A stretch of DNA of 64,000 nt from Macrothele yani (Eukaryota; Arthropoda; Arachnida; Araneae; Macrothelidae): assembly GCA_039090855.1 (NCBI GenBank), contig CM077005.1, positions 72,660,607-72,724,606 on the forward strand, written 5' to 3'. The position numbers and the translations under genes were made by a program. Under the pieces are notes generated by a model. The model saw only the letters and a program-made list of their open reading frames with translations, had not been told where the DNA came from and did not search any database. Within the stretch, counting starts at the first letter, position 1. Every line of letters begins with the position of its first letter. Below are positions 1 to 11,035 of the stretch, in pieces.

Positions 1-331
1 GCTCCTCTTTTGTTCAACAAGCCAATTTTACACTGTTGCTGTAATAACTCTGCTTAGGTCGGTGTTCGTTTGTCTGTGCATTCTTACATCTCATGTTTTC
101 ATACGGCTGGGACAAACATCAATAAAAATAATCTGAAACATACACACACGTACACTACCATCTAACTCTATTGGTACCAATTTTTATAATTTGTTTCGGA
201 AAAGGAATTCTTGCCCACAGTGTGATTATTCAGATAGTAGCTGTAGGTGAAAATTGCATTTAAGAAATGCAAGCAAAACCAAATGTGTTATCATTTATCT
301 ATCTAATATGAAGAATGTAGAAACATGAATA
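1..331. other. No recognised feature
   Basis: AT-rich unique-looking sequence before the first Tc1-like terminal repeat. I see no reading frame, tRNA-like head or repeat that I can support here. Confidence 0.5.
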
Positions 332-483
332 TACACTGCTGTTTGTGAAAACTGAAACACCAATAAAGAATCACGCTATTCAAATGAAATTCATCATGTT
401 ACAGGAGATAACTGATTACATTTGTAGAGCTATACAAGACCTTTTCGCTTCAATACTCAGTCATATGAAGCCATCTCCAGCAA

Positions 484-1036
484 TATAACAGAGCTGAGCC
501 CGTCGAATGGATTTATGATGTCAGAAGCAGACAGAAAAACACACATAGCGCCGTGGATTGTTGGCCACCGTGGTGTAAGGCGGAGGTACTCGGCTGGATA
601 TCGAGAGATCTGGGATTGGGATCTCCAGCGGTGACCGAATAACAATTTTTCGCTTGCTATGTGTTGCTAAAACTTGGAAAGAGCGATGTCTTTGTTTATT
701 CACTCACGCCACGTATTTGGAGGATTTTCACTTTGGATCTCGCCCGTTGGATTCAACTTCTATAATTGATATATAGCCAGTGCCATTAATGCCCACCAGA
801 TGGAGACGACTCAGCAGCTGAGCCATCTTGCGGATTTATGATGTCAGAAGCTGACAGAAAAACACACACGGCGCCGTGGATTGTTGCCCACCGTGGTGTA
901 AGGCTAACGCGCTCGGTTGGATATCGAGAGATCTGGGACTCGGATCCCCAGCGGTGACCGAGTAACAATTTTTCGGTTGCTATGTGTTGCTAAAACGTGG
1001 AAAGAGCGATGTCTTTGTTTATTTATTTTATAACAG
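484..1036 (+). repeat. Dimeric tRNA-like SINE with 8-bp target duplication
   Basis: Two direct copies of a roughly 210-bp unit (about 488-708 and 818-1028) are separated by about 110 bp. Each holds a tRNA-like head on the plus strand: an A-box-like GTGGTGTAAGG and a B-box-like GGACTCGGATCC (first copy GGATTGGGATCT), suggesting RNA polymerase III transcription. The dimer is bounded by TATAACAG at 484-491 and again at 1029-1036, read as the target duplication. The target lies inside the Tc1-like element at 332-2978. A TRIM-like LTR arrangement is an alternative reading of the two direct copies, but I see no convincing primer-binding site. Confidence 0.6.
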
Positions 1037-1039
1037 CCT

Positions 1040-1700
1040 TTAGACGGCGTGTCATTGAATGGAAACAGTTTTTGATATCGTCCTATGTTATAAGCCTGCC
1101 AGCTGCTTTTATGTGAGACCAGAGTTCAGATGTGGTGACTGAAGGAGGTGCTTGACGGGCCAGTCGTTTAGCTGCCATGTCCCAGACATGTAATAGAGGG
1201 AACATATCCGGCGAACGTGCAAGCCAGCGAAGAAGGGGTATCTGTCATGCGTGGAAGAGGTCTTGGACATACTGGGCCATATGTTGACGATCAATGTCTT
1301 GCTGAAATGTAGTGCCAGGACAATTCTAGAGGAAGGGTAGCCCCTTTGCTTCTAAAACAACCCTGACGTATCGCTAGCTTTTGAGGGTTTCCTCAATTCG
1401 TATCCGGCGAGAACGCGAATTGAACCCAATGGCACCCCGTACCATGGCACTTTGCGTTGGACCTGTATGAAGCTGCAAGGTGCCCATCACCACGATGATT
1501 CCGATCACGTATTACATCATGGCACATCAAGCTGAATCCTGAATCGTCAGAAAATACGCCCTGTTGCGAATCAGCGCGCTAATGTCTGTGTTCGAGATCA
1601 CAATGCAACCTCAGTCATCTGTGGTTGAGGGTTCGAAGAATGTACAGCAATGGACTGCTAGAGATCAGTTCTCTGTTGATTAGACGGCGTTGAACTGTAC
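1040..1700 (-). pseudogene. Tc1-like transposase remnant
   Basis: Read on the minus strand with several stops, the segment 1070-1320 carries the DDE C-terminal signature: QQDI..QHMAQYVQDLFHA, then RWLARSPDMFPLLHVWDM and LARQAPPSVTTSELW. This corresponds to the usual block 'DNA.PH.A..V..F......PWPA.SPDMSPIEHVWD'. The catalytic Glu position is changed (PLLHVWD instead of PIEHVWD). The N-terminal half is too decayed to follow. It was a cut-and-paste transposase of the nucleus and is now inactive. Confidence 0.65.
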
Positions 1701-1884
1701 TGGAGGACAAAGTCTGACATGTGACAGCGCTCCACTGTTGCTCTGTCCCTTGGAAGGCGCTGTGCGATCGGTCATTGTGATGCGGTAGAGATGTCTGCCA
1801 TCCCGTGCAGTCGTTCGATTTTGAGATCAACATCCCGCATTCCTGAGTGTCCAAGCCTCACGTTTCCACTGACGCTACGTTCGC

Positions 1885-2512
1885 ACCACTGTACAGGCGT
1901 TTCATCCCGTACGAGTGGCACAGTGTACTAGCGTTTCATTCCGTACAAGTGACATACTGTACTAGCGTTTCATCCCGAACGAGTGGCATACTGTACTAGC
2001 GTTTCATCCCGTACGAATGGCACAGTGTACTAGCGTTTCATTCCGTACGAGTGGAACAGTGTACTAGCGTTTCATCCCGTACGAGTGACATACTGTACTA
2101 GCGTTTCATCCCGTACGAGTGGCACAGTGTACTAGCGTTCCATCTCGTACGAGTGGCATACTGTACTAGCGTTTCATTCCGTACGAATGACATAAGTACG
2201 GAACTAGCGTTTCATCCCGTACGAGTGACACAGTGTACTAGCGTTTCATTCCGTACGAGTGACATACTGTACTAACGTTTCATCGCGTACGATTGGCACA
2301 CAATACTAGCGTTTCATCCCGTACGAGTGGCATACTGTACTAGCGTTTCATCCCGTACGAGTGGCATACTGTACTAGCGTTTCAAACCGTAGGAGTGGCA
2401 TACTGTACCAGTGTTTCATCCCGTACGAGTGGCACACTGTACTAGCGTTTCATCCCGTACGAGTGGCACACTGTACTAGCTAGCGTTTCATCTCGTACGA
2501 GTAGCAATTTCG
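1885..2512. repeat. 34-bp minisatellite, about 18 units
   Basis: Tandem copies of a 34-bp unit with core CTAGCGTTTCATCCCGTACG run from about 1885 to 2512; I count 18. Two variants of the unit start (CATACTGTA and CACAGTGTA) are interspersed. One unit is longer (around 2185) and the last carries a CTAG duplication. There are no spacers between units, so this is a minisatellite and not a CRISPR array. It lies within the Tc1-like element at 332-2978. Confidence 0.9.
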
Positions 2513-2947
2513 CGATAGGAAAGTCCATTTTCTCACATCCCAACCATCCTTCCTCGCCGAAAGTCTGATAGATGTTCTCAATGCGACCTTTTTCGGCGAC
2601 GGCGTATAGTTAGACACAAGAAACGCCCTTACGACTCAATGTCGGCTCTTTCGTGCAATGATCTTCTATGACTTTAAAAAAAGATTTAGGTGCACAGCAG
2701 TGTTTTGAATCACTATCAAATATTATTCCAGTCTCTTCCCCCTTCTTTTACCGCAGTTAGAAACTGTGGTAGGCCCCATATCACAAAACGATCTCGTTTG
2801 ACCCAGCTCTGTATACCCAACACAGGACAACTAGGAGGGCGCTGCTCCGAAAGTGCATGCGCATTTTCACTGATAATTTAAACATCTTCATGTCCCAACC
2901 TGTTGTACGTATACTGTAAGTTTGAAGCTAACAGCATCAGCCCATCA
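2513..2947. other. Unassigned interior of the Tc1-like element
   Basis: Sequence between the minisatellite and the right terminal repeat. It holds a short open frame at 2690-2881 that resembles nothing I know. Presumably the 5' untranslated part of the old transposon or later insertions. Confidence 0.4.
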
Positions 2948-3112
2948 TGGTGTTGCAGTTTTCACAAAGAGTAGTGTATTTAACCAGTATTAAAACATAA
3001 TATATCATCATCTATTTACCGTGTTTCAAGAATATGGAGACATATACACCATGTTGACAAAAGTCACAGGACACCTAGAAGAGAAACACTACGTAGCATT
3101 TACTGACATACA

Positions 3113-4010
3113 TCAGTACGGTATTGGTCCACCTTTGGTCTTAATGCATGCACTGACGCTTCGAGACAGGCTTTCGACAAAGTTTTGGAACACAGCGATA
3201 GGTATGCACTTCCATTCAATACATAATGCTGCCGCTAACTGTTTCTTAGTAGAAGTCTTTGCTTCCAAACTTCTTATGCGGCGCTCTAATTCATCCCATA
3301 GGTATCCTATGGGATTACGATCAAGGCTCTGTGCTGGCCAGTCCACAAACGGCACGGAATTATCGTCAAACTACACCGTAACAATCCTTGCTTTATGGCT
3401 CGGTGCATCATTCTGCTGGTACTAACAAGAAACGGTTCCATAGTATTGCCACACAGTGGGTAAGGTATAATTGTCCAGAATATCAACGTAGACGTGCTGG
3501 TTAACAGATTTCTCCACGATAACCAATTGGCCGGGACCATACCACAGAAAATAGCCCCACACGAGTACACTGCCAGCTCCAAAATTGACCGTAGGAACAG
3601 TACATTGTGGCAAATAGCGTTCACCCGGCTGCTACCATACCCACACACGGCCATCAGACTGATGGATTGGGTATCTGGATTCATCAGTCCATAAGACCCG
3701 TTTCCATTGATCTGCGGTCCACAATAAATGTTCTTTACACCATGCTAAACGACGAGTAGCATTCCGAGTGGAGATGAAAGCCTTATGAGTAGCCGCACGA
3801 CCACGGTAACCCGTGGAATGAAGTTCTCTGCGAATGTTACGTGTACATACAGAGGCTCCAACATTTTAACTCAATTTTACACTGAGGTATTGTGTAGTAC
3901 TCGGTCGATTAGCTGTAAAGACTTTCCTAAGGCTTCGACGTCCTCTATCACTAATTTTCTTTGGTCTGCCTGTACGTTTTGCTGCTTCAGGCACGCCATG
4001 TATTTTCCAC
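3113..4010 (-). pseudogene. TcA transposase, copy 1 (broken)
   Basis: The C-terminal part (3113-3355) reads VDWPAQSLDRNPIGYLWDEL and continues to CIKTKGGPIPY. The middle (3422-3613) contains GSVLVWGYFLWYGPGQLVIV and QHVYVDILDNYTLPTVWQYY. The block 'QQNDAPSHKAR' places the second catalytic position, with the first Asp read as Asn. The Glu of NPIEHLW is Gly here (NPIGYLW), so two of three catalytic residues are altered. Frames shift at least twice and the N-terminus is split by a SINE. Family: Tc1, DD34E spacing by comparison with copy 3. Confidence 0.8.
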
Positions 4011-4257
4011 TTACTCTTTTTTTTTTTTTTTTTTGATTGGAGGTTTAACGACTGCCGTGAGGAACTCGACGGGCTATAAGCAGTCGCCCGTCCCTAATTT
4101 AGGGTCACTGGTTCCAGGGAAGGGATAGAGAGCCAGTGCCGTAAGACAAACACAACATCCATGCCTGACCGGGATTCGAACCCGGACCCCTTTCGGACGA
4201 ATGATCAGAGGCCATCGCTTAGACCACTGCTCCAGCGGGGCGGCCTTTTACTTATTC
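4009..4257 (-). repeat. tRNA-derived SINE in TcA copy 1
   Basis: Minus-strand copy (4017-4245) of the main SINE family of this window. It has a T-run where the A-tail lies (4017-4034), a body containing the complement of CCCTAAATTAGGGACGGGCG, then a tRNA-like head with the B-box GGTTCGAATCC (complement GGATTCGAACC) and the A-box TGGTCTAAG. ACTTACTC before and ACTTATTC after look like an 8-bp target duplication with one change; the uninterrupted site is visible in TcA copy 3 near 47005. Confidence 0.88.
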
Positions 4258-4534
4258 AATACACCCAAAAGAGTTGACTTGGATACGTTTAAACGACTCT
4301 CCGTTTCTCTTATGGACAAGCACTTATATAACACCCAACAATCTTTCCTTTCTCAAAGTCAGTTATCTTCCGCCGCGACATTTTCACTCAACCTAACAGT
4401 GCGATATGATCGCGGTCAGCTGCAGGCTTGTTTTTATAGCGTTTGCAGCTGTACCGCGCATCTTAACAACGCAGCGGATCAGTTCATTTGCTTTTGAAGG
4501 GGTGTCTGATGATTTTTGTTAATATAGTGTATAC

Positions 4535-4784
4535 GTTTATCGCGGTTTATCAAGTTTCACCCGAAAGCAGAAAGTCCTTTATCCTGGAGAAACCACTTCA
4601 GAAGTTTCGTGCCCCAAATTTTGTGTTACAGGCAATTGATAAACCGCCGCTTATCGGCGTTTAAGATCCTTTATGTCGAGCGCAACTTCTTTTCAGAGCA
4701 TTCATTCATGCTATACCTCGTTATTTAGTACTGTTTGTTACAATCATTTTTGGAGTGTTGAGGATAAACGTGAGCAACTTAAAG
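4535..4784. other. No recognised feature
   Basis: Short spacer between TcA copy 1 and a decayed SINE. Nothing identifiable. Confidence 0.4.
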
Positions 4785-4785
4785 T

Positions 4786-4955
4786 ATCATAAGCAATCAG
4801 CTTTCCCTAATTTGGCTCGACTAATTCCAGGGAACAGAGAGAGAGAGAGAGAGAGAGAGAGCCTGCGCGGTAAGACAACAGAGAGAGAGAGAGAGAGAGA
4901 GAGAGACCGCGCGAGAACCCATGTTGATCTTCATCCAGTGCTCAAACCCAGAAAA
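4786..4955 (-). repeat. Decayed SINE expanded by (GA)n microsatellites
   Basis: Fragments of the SINE body in minus orientation (AATCAGCTTTCCCTAATTTG, then ATTCCAGGGAACAG, then GCGGTAAGAC) are separated by two pure (GA)n tracts at about 4837-4861 and 4881-4906. The GA tracts have grown where the normal SINE reads GAGAGCCAGTGCCG. The open frame across this stretch codes only for Arg-Glu repeats and is not a gene. Confidence 0.6.
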
Positions 4956-5017
4956 CTGTTTGGACGACTAAAGAGAAACTTACGCCCTCTACTACCGGCG
5001 CAAGGGTGCGTGTCTTC

Positions 5018-5253
5018 TTTCTTTCTTTCTTTCTTTTCTTTGTTTGGGGGTTTAACGACTACCGTGAGCAACCAACTCGTTGAGCTATAAACTGTCGCCC
5101 GTCCCTAATTTTGGGTCAGTAGCTCTAGGGAAGGTGGAGAGCCTGTGCCGTAAGACAAACACGAAGTCGATGCCACACCGGCATTCGAACACAGACCCAT
5201 CTCGGAAAAATGATCAGAAACCAGCGCTTAGAAAATTGCTCCACCCGGGCTGA
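5018..5253 (-). repeat. tRNA-derived SINE, older copy
   Basis: Minus-strand SINE. A (TTTC)n tract at 5018-5040 stands in the tail position, followed by GTTTAACGACTACCGTGAGC, the CCCGTCCCTAATTTTGGGTC body and a degenerate tRNA-like head ending near 5253. The head has lost a clean B-box, so the copy is probably old. Confidence 0.82.
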
Positions 5254-5597
5254 GTGTATTCCTTTCCTTATGTGATAATCAATAAGCTGATCAGTAAGTA
5301 ACTTCCGAGGAATGTAGACTGCACAATAGAGGTACGCAAATCAAATGTTTCCTAACATCATCACATTCTCATGATTATAGGGCTTTGTTTGCATAGGAGT
5401 TGGAACGAAAAGGCAAAGTGTGGGAGAAGAGATTCAAGTGAAACTGTCGACTCGCCGGGTATGACTCGGAGGTACACGCGGTGATTAGGTTAAACGATGT
5501 TACGCACGGTACAGCAAACAAATATATATTTATAGTTTTTTTGATTGAATGCTTTTTTTTCAATCATTTATTGGGCTTGTTTGACAGATACATTTAC
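5254..5597. other. No recognised feature
   Basis: Spacer before TcA copy 2; AT-rich, no supported feature. Confidence 0.4.
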
Positions 5598-5799
5598 ATA
5601 TACACTATATTGATGAAAGTCACCCAACACCACTTTAAAAGCAAATGAGCGGATCCGCTGCATTGTTAAAATGTTCGGTACAACTGCAAACGGTATAAAA
5701 ACATGCCTGCAGCTGAGAGCAATCATATCGCACTGTGAGGTTGAGTGAAAATCTCGCAGCGGGAGAGAACTGACTTTGAGAAAAGAAAGATTGTTGAGT

Positions 5800-6716
5800 G
5801 TTATATTATAATAGTGGGTTGTCCATAAGAGAAACCGAAAAGCGTTTAAAAATACCCAAATCAACTATTTTGGATGTACTGAATTAGTGGAAAGCGTGCG
5901 TGAAGTAGCAAAATGTACCGGCACACCAAAGAAAATCAGTGATACAGGACGTCGAAGCCGCAGGAGAGTCGTTACAACTAATCGACGGAGTGCTGCACAA
6001 GACCTCAATGTACAGATGAGTAAAAATGCTGGAACCTCGCTATGTATACGTACCATTCGGAGAGAGAACTTCATTCCATGGGTTACCGTGGTCGTGCGGC
6101 TGCTTGTAAGCCTTCCATCTCCACTCAGAATGCTACTCTTTGTTTAGCATGGTGTAAAGAACATTTATCGTGCACCGTAGATCATTGGAAACGGGTCTTA
6201 TGGACTCATGAATCCAGATACACGATCCAGCAGTCTGATGGCCGTTTGTAGGTATGGCGGCAGCTGGGGGAACGCTGTACTCGTGTGGGGGTGTTTTTCG
6301 TGGTATGGTCCCGGCCCATTGGTTATCGTGGACAAACCTTTTAACCAGCACGTCTACCTCGATATTCTGGCCAATTATCCCCTACCAACTCTGTGGCAAT
6401 ACTATAAAACCGAGCCTTGTTGGTACCAGCAGAATAATGCACCGAGCCATAAAGCAAGAACTCTTACGGCGTGGTTTGACGATAATTCCGTATCGCGTGT
6501 GGGCTGGCCAGCACAGAGCCTTGATCTTAATCCCATAGAGCACCTATGGGATGAATTAGAGCGCCGCATAAGAAGTTTGGATTCAATGCCTACTACTAAG
6601 CAACAGTTAGCGACAGCATTATGTACTGAATGGAAGTGCATACCTATCACTGTGTTCCAAAACTTTGTCGAAAGCATGTCTCGAAGCGTCAGTGCATGCA
6701 TTAAAGCCAAAGGTGG
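5800..6716 (+). pseudogene. TcA transposase, copy 2 (two frame changes, catalytic Asp lost)
   Basis: The N-terminal DNA-binding part (5887-6070) contains GRRSRRRVVTTNRRSAAQDL and SLCIRTIRRE. The frame then shifts near 6070 (HSMGYRGRAAACKPSISTQN, continuing to WKRVLWTHESRY) and shifts back before 6208. The C-terminal part (6208-6716) has VWGCFSWYGPGPLVIVDKPF, QQNNAPSHKARTLTAWFDD and WPAQSLDLNPIEHLWDELER. The second catalytic Asp (DNAPSH in copy 3) is Asn here, and the first D block reads THES. The last codons lie beyond the LINE at 13901-13918. Confidence 0.85.
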
Positions 6717-8232
6717 TTTCAAAATATCTTTATTCAAGGTAGAAATCAGGAGATGAACTAATAAGGACGTCTAAATACAAATAAAATACGATCAAAGATC
6801 GTTAAACTACTAAAACCTATATAAAAATATACAGCATAGTGCACAAGTTGAAAAATGGAGCAAAATTACAGCTCGTGATAAATGAACAGCGACAAGCATG
6901 TCTGGGCATTGAGGAAGGATTTTAACAAAAAACTTATTGCTCATAAGTGCATTGCTGTGCGATTAACAAACTTGTTCAAGAAAATTGAGAGCTTCAGGAG
7001 ACAACATTTCTCTTGCAAAAAAAAAAAAAAAAAAAAAAAAATTACAATACAATAAGACAGTAAGGTGTAACACATCATAGTTACAAGAATGTACAGTACA
7101 AAGCAATTGACAAACTGATCATAAGACAAATCAATGAAATGATGAATATCAGGAGAAGAATAAAATTGGACTTCCTGGTGTAAATATAATATATTACTTG
7201 TTCGGCAATATTCAAAAATAAGGTACAGATATACAGCACAGTGTCAACATGTTACAAATCAAAATCGGACCATGTACAGAAATGTAACACTATTCTGTTG
7301 ACCAGATAGAAAATGTAAGTATAATAAGAAAACACACGATGAATAAAGCTTTAACATATTCTCACTATCCATATGTAGTGATAGAAGAATGATAGTACCA
7401 AGCATCACCTCACACAAAAGAACAAAATAGGTAAAATGTTTTTCAAAATATATTACTCATGAGTACAACACCATGCAATTGACTAACTTGTGCAAAAATA
7501 AATACAGTAAGAATCATTAGTCAACATGTCTCTTGAAAGAAGGTACGATATGACAGTGAGTTTTAACACAACATATTTACAAGGATGTACAGTACTATGC
7601 AATTTAAAAAAACTGATTATCAGACAAATCATTGGAATGTTTAATAACAGGAAATAACTAAACTTGGACATTCTGATGCAAATAAGATGGATTACTTGTT
7701 CCGCAATATTTTGAAAACTATGTACAATTATACAGCACAGTGCAAACATGTTCGGGAAACAAAATAGAACAAAATTACAAAAAACTACACTGCAGAAACA
7801 ATATCTATGTTTACACAGCACTATGCTAATGACTTACTGCAATATTTATACTCAAAATGTAAACTAAAGACGAACTAACTTGAACGTCAATGTAGGAAAA
7901 AAATACAAGATGAGTGTCACAAAAACAATTTGCTGTGTAAACACGTACAGCCCTTTATAAAAAAACCCATGCGGTAAATTTCCAAGCTGTGCAAAGATCT
8001 TGAAAACAGATTGTTGATATTTACATATGCATTTCTGATTCAAAAAGGTCAAATAACAAATCTGCCGACCGTCAGGTACAATGACGCTGGCGAGCTGGTA
8101 AACCATGAGGCAGCCGGTGACCAGGTGGCAAGGAACTGGCTCTCCCGACGCTGAGTAACTGCAACAGAATACTCTAGCCGAAGTCGAGATGTCAGACGGT
8201 CGCGGAAATGGCATAATAATGCCGTAGAAGCT
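6717..8232 (-). repeat. LINE 3' region with about 400-490-bp imperfect tandem repeats
   Basis: This AT-rich stretch lies downstream of the ORF2 stop (8233). It contains related blocks around 6723-6870, 7060-7280, 7548-7790 and a partial one near 7860. Shared landmarks are TACAGCACAGTG (or variant), ACTTGTTC(C/G)GCAATATT and AAC(T)TGGACnTnCTG. The spacing is roughly 400-490 bp. An A-run lies at 7019-7041. No poly(A) or simple repeat marks the LINE 3' end (6717, plus strand TTTCAAAATATC). Confidence 0.65.
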
Positions 8233-9180
8233 TCATGCACGGTCAGAGGAGTAGTCAAATATCTGCAGCGTTGATGAAACACGTAGATTACATGCTTCGC
8301 TAAAATAAAAAATATAGGCACAGACTGATGGGAGCTTGACTGGGGGATAGTTCTGTAGCAGAAGAGTCCGATATGCATCAAATGTAAGATCTGCTGTAAT
8401 GGAACATTGGGCGATAGTAAATGCCAAGTTCAGCATTGGGAGTAATATAACACAGTGTTGATAGACATGGGAGACATCAGCCTCCCGAGCACAGAAAGGG
8501 CAAAGAGGGGAATCGAGAAGAGACATTCGGAAAAGAACGGAGGGAACAGGAAGGCGGCGATGGAGGAAAAGCCAATGGGTATTAATTTCTAGAGGAGCAG
8601 AAAGAGGAGACAGGGCGGCTGACCACACCGTAGCAGTGGCAGCAGGGGGAACATCAGGAATGGGGAGAGGAGGAGAAGAATGGGACATAGAGAGGAACCG
8701 ATAAAGAGCTGACACCGAGAGAGAAGAAATGGGATGAGCTGAGCCAGAAGTAAGCAAGAAAAGAGGAAATGGGAGAGAAGCAGAAGGAACAAAGGAAAGA
8801 CCTGAGTGGGAAGCAAGATGAGGAAATTGAGAAATGATAGATGAAAGAATAGAGTCGTAGATGTCACGAGAGGAGGAGGAGAGGAGAAGAGAGGGAGGGA
8901 GGCTGGCGAAGGGTCGCCAAGAAAGGTCAGGGTTAGTGAGATCTTTAACTGTTACCACACCTGCTCGGAGCCAGGTAGGATAGGCAAAGTACGGAAGATG
9001 AGAGGGTGAATAATCGAAGAATAAAAGAGGGGTTCAGCAAGGAGCTCAGTTGTGGAATCAGGTGGAGAACGAGAGAGAGGGAGGGAACGAAGGAAAGTTA
9101 GAGCTTCACGGTAAACAGGGGGAAGTCGAATGAGGGTGAGGGGTCTGTGGTCCATGAGTAGTAAGGAGAGAAAAGAAAAG
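8233..9180 (-). pseudogene. Tx1 ORF2 C-terminal region (zinc-finger-like), frameshifted
   Basis: After the RT, the frame continues through 9155-8952 (MDHRPLTLIRLPPVYREALT) and then, after a shift near 8960, through 8958-8233. The latter contains WLFLHRRLPVPSVLFRMSLL followed by CPFCAREADVSHVYQHC (C-x2-C-x7-H-x4-C), the zinc-binding motif found behind the RT in many LINEs. The protein ends at FDYSSDRA-stop, 8233. A stop and frame change at 9181 separates it from the RT part; the in-frame sequence upstream (PNFSFLSLLL) shows the two once joined. A nucleic-acid-binding role is inferred from the family. Confidence 0.8.
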
Positions 9181-11035
9181 TTAGGGTTGCTCGGGGGAGG
9201 CGATGACGTCCCTAGCTAAAACGGCATCTGGTACTGGCGACGTGAAGAGACGGAGAAAAGTAGTGATTCTGACGGCCTTGTAGTACTCCTGTGTATCAAG
9301 GAGTCCGATGCCGCCGTGATCCGGAGGGAGGCAAAGCTTTGTGACACTGACCCAGTGGTGGCAGGTCCAAATAAGAGAAGTAAGACATCGGGTAATTTCA
9401 TGAAGGCTGAGTTGTAGAGACTTGACACCAAGCCAAGAGTGTGTGCACAAGGAAATCAGGTAAGTTCGAGAGAGGCGAGCTCTCTGGAAGAATGATGAGC
9501 AGAACTGGGCTCTCCTCCAGGAAGCAGTTGACCTGAGCAAGCGTGGGTGAATAGCATTCCACGTGTAGAGGGGGGCAGCTTGCAAGGAACCAAGATGAAC
9601 TCCAAGGAAGCGCTGTGAGATGGACGACCAGCTTGCTCCCCAAGGGGTGTCTACACGATGTGCCCATGAGCCGCACCATAAACCAGTGCTTTTAGATGAG
9701 TTGAGCGCTGCACCGGAGCATGAGGCATAAGCTGCGAATAGACGTTCGAGACACGGAAACTGTGAGTCATGACGGATGCAGATGGTGACATCATCTGCAT
9801 ATGCAACAGAGGTAGTGGCATGATGTCTTGTGCAGGCAGAGAGTGGTGGCAGAACTGCTTTAAAAGATTGGTGTACAGAGCGGAGGAAGGGTTCAATTGC
9901 GATTGCAAAGAGTTGTCCGGAGAGTGGGCAACCCTGCCGCACTCCCCGGCGGAAGGGAATAGGCGCTGTGAGAAAGGTGGGCAGCTTGACCTGGAGAACG
10001 GCGTCTTGATAGAGTGAGAAAAGAAGAGAGACGAAGGAAGGAGGAAAACCGAAGTGAAGGAGTGTAGCCGATAGATAGGAATGTGAGATATTATCAAAAG
10101 CGGATTGTTGGTCAAGAGAGAGAAGGGCGAGGGGTTCAGAGCGAGATCGGGCAAGATGGATTAGATCATTTAGTAGATGGATGTTATGAGAAAGTGAACG
10201 GCCGGGAACTGTGTAAGTTTGATTTGGGGAGAGAATGTGAGTGAGAATGGGGTTAAGGCGTTGGGAAAGAAGTTTAGTATAAAGTTTATAATCTAGATTT
10301 AAGAGGGAGATAGGGCGCCAATTCCCCAGGTCAAGGAGATCACCTTTCTTAGGGAATAGTACAACATATGCTACTGTGAATCGCCTCGGTAGAGGGGAGT
10401 GATTGAAAGCAGCAGAAAGTGCAGAAAAGAGAAATGGTAGAAGGAGAGGTAGAAAGGTTTTATAGAAGAGGAAAGTGAGGCCGTCCGGACCCGGTGCGGC
10501 CCTAGAGTTTAAAGAAGAAAACGTAGAGGATAGTTCAGAGAACGTGGGAGGAAGGAGGAGAGAAGAGGCAAGATGGGGAGGAACTTGTGGTAGGTTAGAA
10601 AGAAGTGATGCCAAAGCTGAAGAGGATGGCGGAGGAGATTCACAGAACTTCTCTGTATAGAACTTTCGGACCTGGGAACATAGAGTGAGTGGATCATCAG
10701 ACACCTCTCCAGATGCGAGGCGAAGGTGCCGAAGTGAATTCGATGCTGTTCGTGTTTTTTCCATGGATGTAAGGAAATCGTAATTGGATGCGTCTGGCGA
10801 TAGATGTTGTAGCCGGAGACGTCGTAGAGCTTGTTGAGCCAGAGGAAGGAGGATTGATCGCAGTTCTTCTTGATAGTGGCAGAAGAGAGGATCACTTAGG
10901 CTTAGGATGGAGAGCATGGAACGGACATGGTTGAGACGCATGTTTTGAAGCGTTTTTGCTTTAAAAGAAAGATTGCGAACGTGGAGAACGAGTTGCTGTT
11001 TAATGTCCAACCAAAAAAGTCAGACCACAAGGAGC
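9181..11035 (-). CDS. Tx1 ORF2 reverse transcriptase domain
   Basis: The longest frame in the window (609 aa from 11010; it reads on upstream without a start). In order: a linker, then RAAPGPDGLTFLFYKTF (RT block near residue 170), LFPKKGDLLDLGNWRPISLL, VPGRSLSHNIHLLNDLI, LDQQSAFDNI, RRGVRQGCPLSGQLFAIAIE, and the catalytic VAYADDVTICI near residue 405, followed by the thumb region. YADD is intact. The product would copy the element RNA at a nicked target. An A-run at 11012-11017 marks the frame change that severs it from the endonuclease. Classed as Tx1/L1 by motif similarity. Confidence 0.9.

Larger units (their letters stand above)
332..2978 (-). mobile_element. Decayed Tc1-like DNA transposon (2.65 kb) with nested repeats
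   Basis: The left end (332 onward) reads TACACTGCTGTTTGTGAAAA followed by CTGAAACACC. The right end (2948-2978) is its inverted match, ending GTAGTGTA, so both ends lie at TA as expected for Tc1/mariner insertion. Inside are a decayed minus-strand transposase, a tRNA-like SINE dimer and a 34-bp minisatellite, which together explain the length, well above the usual 1.3-1.6 kb. That the two ends belong to one element is inferred from the matching repeats. It is non-functional. Confidence 0.72.
3042..4534 (-). mobile_element. TcA family Tc1 transposon, copy 1 (interrupted by SINE)
   Basis: Left end ATATACACCATGTTGACAAA and right end TTGTTAATATAGTGTATAC form imperfect inverted repeats shared with the copies at 5598-13988 and 46031-47290. 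Three copies let the family be defined internally: about 1.25 kb, one transposase gene. This copy carries a SINE at 4017-4245 near the transposase N-terminus and several frame breaks, so it is dead. Confidence 0.85.

Noticed and set aside
1885..2512. CRISPR-like array of 34-bp repeats
   Set aside because: Units are directly adjacent without unique spacers and the DNA is eukaryotic; it is a minisatellite.
3021..3425. Plus-strand frame of 134 aa
   Set aside because: Antisense shadow of the TcA transposase; the same shadow (ALTLRD.LSTKFWNT) appears at the other TcA copies.
4755..5090. Open frame of 111 aa rich in Arg-Glu repeats
   Set aside because: Produced by (GA)n microsatellites in a decayed SINE.
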